Below are positions 37,804-45,383 of a stretch of 64,000 bases of DNA, piece after piece. The notes below the pieces were generated by a model. The model was given only the letters and a program-made list of their open reading frames with translations. It ran no database searches and was not told the DNA's origin. How positions within the stretch are numbered: the stretch's first letter is position 1; each line of letters opens with the position of its first letter. This DNA is from Balneolaceae bacterium. GTDB lineage: Bacteria; Bacteroidota; Rhodothermia; Balneolales; Balneolaceae. The DNA lies in the NCBI GenBank assembly GCA_018401935.1, contig JAGYJQ010000010.1, positions 27,705 through 91,704 on the forward strand, read 5' to 3'. Made by a program: the position numbers and the translations under genes.

Positions 37804-37836
37804 TTATGTAACAAATTACCTAATTCTGAATCCTTA
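37804..37836 (+). promoter_or_regulatory. Promoter-like element, copy 1 (upstream of the lipoprotein gene)
   Basis: The 33-base block begins TTATGTAACAAATT, then three variable bases, then TAATTCTG, a variable base and ATCCTTA. A copy matching at 29 of 33 positions precedes the anti-sigma-like gene on the minus strand (42701-42733). TGTAAC followed some 13-16 bases later by a conserved block has the geometry of an ECF -35/-10 promoter. It lies 56 bases before the lipoprotein ATG. I infer it is read by the sigma factor encoded next door. Confidence 0.75.
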
Positions 37837-37892
37837 CTAATAGAACGAACACTTAAAACACACAAACAAACATAACAATTAGGGACAAACTA

Positions 37893-38096
37893 ATGAAAAC
37901 ATCACCAATAAAAACACTTAAGAACACCTTCTTCATTTTAGCACTTTCTGCATTTTCTTTCGCCTGCGCACCTATTCAGACAAGCACAGAAATAGCCGCA
38001 GAAGCACCAAGTAATGATCAAGAAGTATTAATTCCAACCCAAGAAACTGAGTTCGATATCATTTATAAGCCAATTGTTCACCGACCAGATTGGTAA
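37893..38096 (+). CDS. Small lipoprotein of unknown function
   Basis: A 67-residue protein starting MKTSPIKTLKNTFFILAL, with a hydrophobic core and the lipobox-like SAFSFAC (Cys25), so a lipid-anchored mature peptide of about 43 acidic residues ending in HRPDW is predicted. It has a promoter-like element upstream and a strong terminator after it (38181-38213). No family recognised. By position it could be a signal, ligand or substrate of the CHAT/anti-sigma pair; this is inference from context only. Confidence 0.7.
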   Translation: MKTSPIKTLKNTFFILALSAFSFACAPIQTSTEIAAEAPSNDQEVLIPTQETEFDIIYKPIVHRPDW

Positions 38097-38118
38097 GACA
38101 AAATACTGTCATAACCAG

Positions 38119-38153
38119 TATACATGGTACCATGTATAGATCGAATATTCGAT
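38119..38153. promoter_or_regulatory. Two adjacent perfect palindromes between the lipoprotein gene and its terminator
   Basis: TATACATGGTACCATGTATA (38119-38138) is a perfect 20-base palindrome; ATCGAATATTCGAT (38140-38153) is a perfect 14-base palindrome next to it. They may be protein-binding sites, or cruciform/hairpin structures in the RNA. Confidence 0.6.
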
Positions 38154-38154
38154 A

Positions 38155-38167
38155 TAGTGTTACACAA
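38155..38167. repeat. 13-bp repeat TAGTGTTACACAA, copy 1
   Basis: An exact 13-mer that recurs at 38282-38294, 12 bases before the CHAT gene start. Its complement contains TGTAACA, the core of the 33-bp promoter-like element. Two copies within 127 bases suggest a binding site. Confidence 0.5.
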
Positions 38168-38180
38168 TAATGACAGATAG

Positions 38181-38213
38181 AGGCTTCAAAGGTTACTTTG
38201 AAGCCTTTTTTTT
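38181..38213 (+). terminator. Strong intrinsic terminator after the small lipoprotein gene
   Basis: A 10-bp perfect stem AGGCTTCAAA / TTTGAAGCCT with a 6-base loop, followed by eight T's. It would separate lipoprotein expression from the downstream CHAT gene, or act as an attenuator for it. Confidence 0.93.
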
Positions 38214-38281
38214 GGTAAAAATTACCGTGTTTTAACGAAGCTTTCTTAAGTGTGTAAGCTAAAAAATGTTATTTTGAGGCT

Positions 38282-38294
38282 TAGTGTTACACAA
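38282..38294. repeat. 13-bp repeat TAGTGTTACACAA, copy 2
   Basis: Exact copy of the 13-mer at 38155-38167. It ends 11 bases before the ATG of the CHAT gene and could overlap its promoter or translation start region. Confidence 0.5.
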
Positions 38295-38305
38295 ACGGCC
38301 CATAA

Positions 38306-41300
38306 ATGCAGCCACTCCCTCACAAGTTTACAAATAAAGCTTGTTGCTTTACTCTATTCTCTATTTCTGTTCTACTGCTACTGTGTACGCCAGTGGCAGA
38401 AGCAGTAGCAGTGACCAGTGGGAATCTAAATCTTAGAGTCGATCAACTCCATCTGGATTCTATTGCCACAAAGCCAAGCCCTCTGTATGATCCTGTGTTA
38501 AAATGGGCACAGATGGTGAACCAAGAAAACCTCCTCCAAAACCTGCATTCCAACAGCCTTAGTGAATATTACAACAAAGTAGCCATTGAAGACCGTGAGG
38601 CTCTATTTGCCTACCTGTCGATTATTTATGAAACAGAGTTAGTAAATAAAAAGGAACTTCGTCAACAGCTACAAACAAAACTAATCCCCAAAATTCAGGA
38701 CTCCTTAGACGCTGTAAAACTGTCGGAAAATTTATTGAATTTAGCCTCTTACCCAGTAAATAGTGAGGTTTTCGGAACTATTCCTGGACATTATTTAGCA
38801 GTTATGGTCTACTCTATGATTGCTGCTCAGAATATTAATCAGTATCTAAACACGGAAGAAGTAACGATTCTTTTTGAACGGCTTAACAATCGATACAAGC
38901 AACTCAGCGAGCAGTTAGTGCTACTCGAACGCGGTCAAAGTCGTACTTCTGTCCAAAATAAGCAGAGAATACAATTAGAGCGTGATTTAATACTAAGCAG
39001 CGATCTCTGGCACCAATACAATAAAGGAGACTACCCTACACTCATTCAACGCTATAATGCCCATGGACCCTTTTATGAGCTTCCAAATACTACCTCCAAA
39101 GCTCGAATTCTTCTGGCTATTAGTTATGCCCAATTTAGTTCAGGACTGTATAGCGAAGTGCTTAAAACCTTGGAAAATGGCCTAATTCCACTCATCGAAA
39201 CTCTCCCAAAAGAACTGCTGGAGGTACAAAGGTTACATTTTCAGAGTATCAATCTTTATGGAGTCTGTTTAAATCAAATTGGGAAACACGAAGAGGCCGA
39301 AAACACCCTAACAGCCTTATTACATCCAAAGCTTAACGATCAGCAACAATCCCAATTACTTAACAACCTTGGTCTCGCTTACTTAAACCAAGGGAAACAA
39401 AACGAGTATGTGGCGATTATGAACAATGCCTATGAATTGGCACAACGTAACAACAATGCTCAGGATATGTTGATTATTAGTCAAAATTTATTTTTACAGA
39501 ACATTCAGACTGGAAATACCTTGGCTGCCAAAGATTATTTAAACCGAGCCGAAACGATTGCAGTGAGCATAGGCACGAAGAAAGAGAAGGCTGACATAGC
39601 CTATCTAAAAGCCGTTCAGTCTTGGGATTATGAGTTAAATAAAACCCGTTCTATTGGGCTGTTGAACACAGCAATCAATCTATTGAATCCAGATGTAGAC
39701 TTTTTCGATTGGGCTCGATTAGCCACCAAGAAAGCCGAGATTTACAAAGAAAGTAAAGAATATAAAAAGGCCATCGATACCCTAAAACGTATTCAGTCAA
39801 TTGCTCGTGAACAGCAGGATGCACAGCTCTTCACTCAATCAACGGTTCTACTCACTGAAATTTATCTTGACAGTGAGCAGTATAGTCAGATTCCCCTACT
39901 ACTCGATGAATTGGAACCCTTCAACAGCCAACAACTTCGATTTGGGCAATTCATTCGGTACGAAAGTCTACGTAACGAATGGGCATATCGCCAAGGTTTT
40001 ACTGATTTAGCCATTCAACGCATGGAGGAATTAGTGGGTGAAATCGTAACTAGAGTTCAGCTGAGTAGCAACCCAAGCTCAGGTTTTTGGTTTCAGGTCG
40101 AAGCGTACAATCGAGCTTTTTTGGTCATGTACACCATGTATAAAAATCAAAAAAGAGATTTTGAGGCCGTTGCACTTTTGGATCAGATAAAAACATTAAA
40201 TCAGGTTTCTTTAGGCATTCAAGACCGGAAAATTATTGAATCTCTTAAAGATCAGGAGGCCGCTAGAGAGCAATATCTACGGGAAATTACTCAAAATCTG
40301 CGCAGTCAGTACATTCAAGAATCAGATCCTGTCAAAAGAACACTGATACAATCGAACATAGAACAATTCACTTCTGAGCGGTCTCAATTACTCAGGTCGG
40401 TAAGAAATCAAAGCCGAACTACTCCATTATCGCCAAATGATGTACGAGAACTACAAAAAAAACTAGCGTATAATACCCAGGTATTACATCTGACTGAAGT
40501 GGAAGGACAACTTATTCTCATTAGCCTAACACGTCATAGGATTAAACAGAAAATAATTCCCATGCCCCCAGATACGGTTCGCTTTGTCACGCAGACCATT
40601 GATCAACTACAGTCTGGGCAAACCAATGTACAGCATTTGTACCGAATCTATGAATTACTAGGCTTAGATGATGCTATAGACTCCAAAACCAAACAACTAG
40701 TAGTCATTCAAGATCCCTTACTTTTTGCACTGCCATTCGATGTATTACCCACTTCAAAGCCTAGCAGTCCGACTTCGTACGGATCGACAAGTTACTTAAT
40801 TGAGCAACTCGTCATAGAGCAGTATCCTTCTTTAAATTACTACAAGCGAGTACTGTCGAAAAGGCAGCCGTTGTTCAGATCTGCTCAAACAAGTTTTGTT
40901 GGATTTGGTATAGCTGATTTTAGTGACTACGCCAGTCAAGAAACTAGAGATGGGCGCTCATCGTCAACTATGGAAACCTATCGTAGTGCCCAGTCCCTCT
41001 ATCCCTACTTAAAAAATGCCCCGATTGAAATATCCTCAGCCGCGCAGATGCTTCAATCACACATTCCAACCCAGCTATACCTCAATGAACAAGCAACTAA
41101 AGCTCAGTTCAAGAAAACTGCCGCTCAGGCTGCTATTCTTCATGTAGCTAGCCATAGTGTAGTTAACCAAGCCAACCCACTTTTCTCACGTATCTTATTC
41201 AGTGTACCGCCTTACCATTCCAACGAATTCGGTATACCCAATACAATAAGTCAGTCGAGCTTATATGCCTATGAGTTATTTGACCTGAATTTACGCCCTA

Positions 41301-41701
41301 AAATAGCTCTATTTAACGCCTGCTCCTCTGGTAGTGGCAACAGAATGAAGGGCTCTGGGATGCTTGGATTTTCTAGGGCCTTACTCTATGCCGGCACCCA
41401 TGGCATGTTGATGAACGCATGGGCCATAACTGATGCGCATGCCCTTAGACTATCCAATCTGTTTTACCGAGAAATGAGCGATGGAGGGGTCACTACAACA
41501 GCTATTCACAACGCTAAACTGGCTTTACTGTACAGCGACAATGCTAACCCACACTACTGGGGGGCTTTCCAATATATAGGTGAACCGCTACGGTTAAAAA
41601 CAACCCCACTTAGTGCTATTTATATGTTTAGCTTGATTTTCTTCCTTGTAGGGTGGGGCGGAAATCACCTAAGAGCCAAGTTCGTTGTCAAGCGACCCTA
41701 G
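38306..41701 (+). CDS. Secreted TPR-CHAT (caspase-like) protease
   Basis: An 1131-residue protein. The N-terminal hydrophobic segment (CCFTLFSISVLLLLCTPVAEA) looks like a signal peptide. A long tetratricopeptide-like helical region (~residues 40-650) and a charged helical stretch are followed by a C-terminal CHAT domain (~760-1090). The caspase-like dyad is visible as ASHS with H950 and NACSSG with C1006. The very end has a hydrophobic segment (LSAIYMFSLIFFLVGWGG), probably a membrane anchor. CHAT proteases elsewhere (for example the type III-E CRISPR TPR-CHAT protein) cleave partner proteins, in one case an anti-sigma protein. The neighbouring sigma and anti-sigma-like genes make that a plausible role here. 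Confidence 0.88.
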   Translation: MQPLPHKFTNKACCFTLFSISVLLLLCTPVAEAVAVTSGNLNLRVDQLHLDSIATKPSPLYDPVLKWAQMVNQENLLQNLHSNSLSEYYNKVAIEDREALFAYLSIIYETELVNKKELRQQLQTKLIPKIQDSLDAVKLSENLLNLASYPVNSEVFGTIPGHYLAVMVYSMIAAQNINQYLNTEEVTILFERLNNRYKQLSEQLVLLERGQSRTSVQNKQRIQLERDLILSSDLWHQYNKGDYPTLIQRYNAHGPFYELPNTTSKARILLAISYAQFSSGLYSEVLKTLENGLIPLIETLPKELLEVQRLHFQSINLYGVCLNQIGKHEEAENTLTALLHPKLNDQQQSQLLNNLGLAYLNQGKQNEYVAIMNNAYELAQRNNNAQDMLIISQNLFLQNIQTGNTLAAKDYLNRAETIAVSIGTKKEKADIAYLKAVQSWDYELNKTRSIGLLNTAINLLNPDVDFFDWARLATKKAEIYKESKEYKKAIDTLKRIQSIAREQQDAQLFTQSTVLLTEIYLDSEQYSQIPLLLDELEPFNSQQLRFGQFIRYESLRNEWAYRQGFTDLAIQRMEELVGEIVTRVQLSSNPSSGFWFQVEAYNRAFLVMYTMYKNQKRDFEAVALLDQIKTLNQVSLGIQDRKIIESLKDQEAAREQYLREITQNLRSQYIQESDPVKRTLIQSNIEQFTSERSQLLRSVRNQSRTTPLSPNDVRELQKKLAYNTQVLHLTEVEGQLILISLTRHRIKQKIIPMPPDTVRFVTQTIDQLQSGQTNVQHLYRIYELLGLDDAIDSKTKQLVVIQDPLLFALPFDVLPTSKPSSPTSYGSTSYLIEQLVIEQYPSLNYYKRVLSKRQPLFRSAQTSFVGFGIADFSDYASQETRDGRSSSTMETYRSAQSLYPYLKNAPIEISSAAQMLQSHIPTQLYLNEQATKAQFKKTAAQAAILHVASHSVVNQANPLFSRILFSVPPYHSNEFGIPNTISQSSLYAYELFDLNLRPKIALFNACSSGSGNRMKGSGMLGFSRALLYAGTHGMLMNAWAITDAHALRLSNLFYREMSDGGVTTTAIHNAKLALLYSDNANPHYWGAFQYIGEPLRLKTTPLSAIYMFSLIFFLVGWGGNHLRAKFVVKRP

Positions 41702-41728
41702 TCAAAACCTCTTGAAATAATGGTTCAT

Positions 41729-42574
41729 TTATTTACCCTTCAGGGATCTTATAAAGGTAGCTGCTGCGCGACTGTATGACCCGTCCAATGCTACGATTTT
41801 TTCGAAATATAATATGGCTGAGGAATATTGATCAGTGGCATAATAACTTTGAGCGATTACCCAATACAAGTGGTCCCTCTTTTCGTATAAACGAGTCAAG
41901 CTAGGCTGGTCTGTCAGCTGTGAATCCACTTCTAATTGGCTCAACTCCTCTTCTACTTCCAAAAACAGGGCTAATGCCTGATCAATATCTCCCATGTTGT
42001 AGGTGTACATCCCTATCTCAATCTCTAATTCTATTCTGGCAGATAGCGACAATTCCCCCTGTGCCGTCTCGCTGATCAAAACCTCGTTGATTCGTTCAAT
42101 AGCCAATTCATATTCATCAGCAGCAATAAAAGCCTGCACTTCTAGTAAAACAGGATGAGCAGTCTGTCCGAGCTCTCCTCTATACACCTTCGTGTCCAGC
42201 TGCTTCTTTGGAGATAAATCCATTGCTAAATCATTGTACCCACGTTCCCTTAGAATTCCCCAGTATAATGAGATAAGGAGAGCAACCGCACCAAGTATAG
42301 CAGCAACACCTTTCCAAATTCGTTTCTGTGTATGCTGCCTCAACTCGTAGCCAAGGCCTATTCTTTTTTTGGAGGCCTGCATTATTCTCTTTTGTTCTGC
42401 GTCGTTCAGTAGAACTTTTTTGAGGTTAGCAAGATGAACCATTTCCTCATATAAAACAGAATCTTGAATTAAATAGGACCATAACTCCTGTACCTCTTGT
42501 GCGGATAAATCCCCATTTAAATAGGCACTTAATAGCTGCTCCCGATTTTCTTTATCATGTAATTTGTTCTTCAT
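41729..42574 (-). CDS. Membrane-anchored anti-sigma-like protein with periplasmic TPRs
   Basis: An N-terminal cytoplasmic helical domain of anti-sigma type (LLSAYLNGDLSAQEVQELWSY, residues ~13-60), one transmembrane helix (~86-107, IWKGVAAILGAVALLISLYW) and a C-terminal TPR-like domain (LAIERINEVL, DIDQALALFLEVEEEL, AQSYYATDQYSSAILYFEKIV). The topology is that of an anti-sigma sensor: binding sigma inside, sensing outside. It carries no separate sensor motif and no zinc-binding HxxxCxxC signature. It has its own copy of the 33-bp promoter-like element upstream. Confidence 0.72.
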   Translation of the reverse strand: MKNKLHDKENREQLLSAYLNGDLSAQEVQELWSYLIQDSVLYEEMVHLANLKKVLLNDAEQKRIMQASKKRIGLGYELRQHTQKRIWKGVAAILGAVALLISLYWGILRERGYNDLAMDLSPKKQLDTKVYRGELGQTAHPVLLEVQAFIAADEYELAIERINEVLISETAQGELSLSARIELEIEIGMYTYNMGDIDQALALFLEVEEELSQLEVDSQLTDQPSLTRLYEKRDHLYWVIAQSYYATDQYSSAILYFEKIVALDGSYSRAAATFIRSLKGK

Positions 42575-42700
42575 ATAAATTTGCTCACCGTTTAACCCGT
42601 ATACACTATGAACTATCTTTCGTGCTACATTAGGTCCTGTAATACTACAACTATCATGTTTTTACTATGTTTTTGTAGCCTGTATACAACTATACTAATA

Positions 42701-42733
42701 TAAGGATGCAGAATTAACCAATTTGTTACATAA
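42701..42733 (-). promoter_or_regulatory. Promoter-like element, copy 2 (upstream of the anti-sigma-like gene)
   Basis: On the minus strand this block reads TTATGTAACAAATT, GGT, TAATTCTG, C, ATCCTTA, identical to the element at 37804-37836 at 29 of 33 positions. It points toward the anti-sigma-like gene with a leader of about 125 bases. Two copies on opposite strands 5 kb apart indicate a shared activator or sigma factor. Confidence 0.75.
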
Positions 42734-42818
42734 CTTTTTGAATTTCTTTAAAGTTTTTTGTGTTGTATCTAATAATTAGAGACCACATCTGTTAAAAACA
42801 TTCTAAAAACTATTCATC

Positions 42819-44330
42819 ATGAAGGCTCGAAACCTTAGATTTATTCTACATCTCGTTTGTGTGGCTTTTCTTTGTTGGTCATGCTCTAGCCCTTCAACCA
42901 CAACAGTGACCATTTCAATTGACTACCTGGGTGATGCATCCCTTCACCTAGAAGAAGTTCCACTACATTACAAATACTCAGAGAAGACGTCACTCAACGG
43001 AATTCAGAACGGCAATACCTTCACCTTTGAGGTGCCAACCCTATCAACCAGTGATGCAACGGATGCTGGCTCAAACAACGCATCTACCCTATGGTATCAT
43101 GTACGTATTCAGGATCAGTTTTTTCCTCTTGCCCTTCCTGCTCAGTCGCCAGACCAACCCAAGGCAATGAAGATACATATTCAGCGAGCGGCTTTTCCGA
43201 AAGGTTTGGCCATAACAAACCAGGATGAGCAGCCTATATCGGCTTACCAAAACTTCCTACGCTACCAAGAAGAGGTGGCCCCGCTAGACCAGGCTATCTC
43301 TCAGCAAGAAAGTGTTTTTACTAAAGGGGAAGTTGAACGTATGCTCGAGCTAAGCCAGCAAAAAATGGAGCTCGCGGAGCGACTGTTATCCAATGGTTTG
43401 TACCAGTCTTGGTGGTACCGGGTTCAAGGAGAGCATTTGGTTCGTGAAATTCGGGCGATTGAGTTTCTGCAACGCTTTAAAGAGCTACCTAACGCGGACA
43501 AACTCCGTGATTCATTATTGACTCAAGCCCAAAAGGATGGCCTCTTCCAGCTCGATCACTTGGTGGCTCAACGCGCGGGTATTCGTGACTATACCCATTT
43601 TTATTCTCGTACATTTGCCTTGTACGACTCGGTTATCCAGCAGTACGGTGAGCTTATGGAATACGACATAAAGCGCCTAGCCTATCCTGCCTTAGATCGG
43701 CGTAGGCTCGAAGTTCTCGAATATGTCCAGGATGATCAAGCACGTGCGTATGCCGAATTATTTTTAGTGGCCGAGCGACTCGGTGAAGTAGCCTTGGATA
43801 TTGCGGAACCTAGCTACCAAGAGTATCTAAAACAGTACTTAAACCGATATCCAGGGTATACTCATTTTATCAATGATTTCTACGAAGCCATTAGAGCAGT
43901 CTCTCCTGGTAACCCAGCCATACCTTTTCGACTATTCGATCGCGATGGTAAGGCCTATGAACTAAGTGATTTTGCAGGAAAATATGTGTTGTTAGACTTT
44001 TGGGCCGGATGGTGTCAGCCCTGCTTAGATGAATTTGATGATATGCGCCGGATATATGCTCAGTTTGACCGTGAGAACTTCGAGATTCTAGCTATCTCCA
44101 CCGAAGTGGATAGCACAACATGGATTCGAGATATCGAACGATTTCAAAACCCCTGGATTCAGGTATATGGTGGGAATGGGTTTGAACAAGCTACCTTTAA
44201 AGGATACAGAGGTGGGGGAATTCCTTTTTATATTTTATTGAATCCAAACGGCGAAATAGAGCGGTATAACGATATTCGCCCAACATTTAACCTGGAAGAA
44301 GTGCTCGAAGATCGTATCGATTCTAACTAG
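42819..44330 (+). CDS. TlpA-like thioredoxin-fold lipoprotein
   Basis: A lipoprotein signal (Cys22 in FLCWSCSS) precedes an N-terminal ligand-binding-like domain of the kind found in Bacteroidota TlpA proteins (DUF4369-like, ~30-130), a helical middle region, and a C-terminal thioredoxin domain from ~residue 370 with the active-site CQPC (C399-C402) in DFWAGWCQPC. It is expected to be a periplasmic thiol:disulfide oxidoreductase. It is transcribed divergently from the anti-sigma-like gene and followed by oxyR after 72 bases. Confidence 0.87.
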   Translation: MKARNLRFILHLVCVAFLCWSCSSPSTTTVTISIDYLGDASLHLEEVPLHYKYSEKTSLNGIQNGNTFTFEVPTLSTSDATDAGSNNASTLWYHVRIQDQFFPLALPAQSPDQPKAMKIHIQRAAFPKGLAITNQDEQPISAYQNFLRYQEEVAPLDQAISQQESVFTKGEVERMLELSQQKMELAERLLSNGLYQSWWYRVQGEHLVREIRAIEFLQRFKELPNADKLRDSLLTQAQKDGLFQLDHLVAQRAGIRDYTHFYSRTFALYDSVIQQYGELMEYDIKRLAYPALDRRRLEVLEYVQDDQARAYAELFLVAERLGEVALDIAEPSYQEYLKQYLNRYPGYTHFINDFYEAIRAVSPGNPAIPFRLFDRDGKAYELSDFAGKYVLLDFWAGWCQPCLDEFDDMRRIYAQFDRENFEILAISTEVDSTTWIRDIERFQNPWIQVYGGNGFEQATFKGYRGGGIPFYILLNPNGEIERYNDIRPTFNLEEVLEDRIDSN

Positions 44331-44402
44331 CAGATAACCGCGAAGCTCAATACATTACTATAACACCAATGTATAGAACCCCAATGTATTGACCCTCAGA
44401 AA

Positions 44403-45335
44403 ATGACCTTAACCCAACTATCCTACATAGTAGCTGTAGATAAATATCGGCATTTTGCCACCGCGGCTCAGCACATTTACATCACCCAGCCTACTCTTAG
44501 TATGCAAATACAAAAACTAGAGGAAGATTTAGGTGTAATTATTTTTGATCGTTCTAAAACCCCAGTAATTCCCACCGAAAAAGGAAGAAAAATCATCGAC
44601 GAAGCCAAAGCTATTTTAAGTGGGGCTCGGCACATAGAAGACTTGGCCTCGCACACGGAAAAAGGCTTAAAAGGAACCTTCAAAATTGGCATTATTCCTA
44701 CCGTAGCACCCTACCTTGTTCCATTATTTTTAAAACCTTTTATGGAACGGCATCCAGAAGTTGAATTGGTGTTTCATGAGGCCTTAACCGCTGATATACT
44801 TACGGCCCTGAACGAAGATGAATTAGATATAGGTATTATTGGATCCAGTAGTGGTCAACAATTCTTTGAGCAGACCTTATTTTTGGAACCTTTCCAGGCA
44901 TATGTGTCGGTTTCTCATCCTCTAGCGGCTAGAGAGAAGTTACGCATTGAAGATTTATATGCCGAAGAACTATGGCTCTTGAATGAAGGACATTGTTTTC
45001 GCGACCAGGCGTTAAAACTGTGTAAAAAAGATACCCAGCGCTTTAAAACCAATAACATCCAATTCGAAAGCGGCAATCTTGAAACCTTAAAAAAACTGGT
45101 CGAACAAGATTTTGGCATGACTCTTTTACCCTATCTATCCCTTCAAAGTTACCAGCCAAAGTGTGCCAATGGAGTCATAAAGAGCTTCGAAGAACCTGTT
45201 CCCAGAAGGAAAATACGGCTTGTACACGCCAGGGCGTATCTTAAAGAGCATCACATTCGTGCGTTGCATGAGTGCATACAAGAATGTCTTCCCGAGGAAC
45301 TAAAGGGCATCGAAGAGGAAAACCTAGTTCATTAG
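44403..45335 (+). CDS. oxyR: OxyR-type LysR-family peroxide regulator
   Basis: N-terminal LysR helix-turn-helix (FATAAQHIYITQPTLSMQIQKLEEDLG) followed by a ligand-binding domain with the OxyR redox pair C198 and C207 in GHCFRDQALKLCKK, spaced as in OxyR. H2O2 oxidises this pair and activates catalase and peroxidase genes in other bacteria. No catalase gene is adjacent. It may be co-transcribed with the TlpA-like gene upstream. Confidence 0.9.
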   Translation: MTLTQLSYIVAVDKYRHFATAAQHIYITQPTLSMQIQKLEEDLGVIIFDRSKTPVIPTEKGRKIIDEAKAILSGARHIEDLASHTEKGLKGTFKIGIIPTVAPYLVPLFLKPFMERHPEVELVFHEALTADILTALNEDELDIGIIGSSSGQQFFEQTLFLEPFQAYVSVSHPLAAREKLRIEDLYAEELWLLNEGHCFRDQALKLCKKDTQRFKTNNIQFESGNLETLKKLVEQDFGMTLLPYLSLQSYQPKCANGVIKSFEEPVPRRKIRLVHARAYLKEHHIRALHECIQECLPEELKGIEEENLVH

Positions 45336-45383
45336 TATGTGTACTCATCCACACATATTGCCACAGGAAAACTCTAACCACCC

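Noticed and set aside
37653..37865. 70-codon minus-strand frame upstream of and overlapping the sigma gene
   Set aside because: It covers the control region and the AAGGAG-GTG start of the sigma gene, and has no motif of its own.
37117..42574. Type III-E CRISPR (gRAMP/Craspase) locus, because of TPR-CHAT next to a sigma factor
   Set aside because: No gRAMP-like effector, no CRISPR repeats and no cas1/cas2 are visible; the CHAT protein has a signal peptide, which does not fit a cytoplasmic Craspase.
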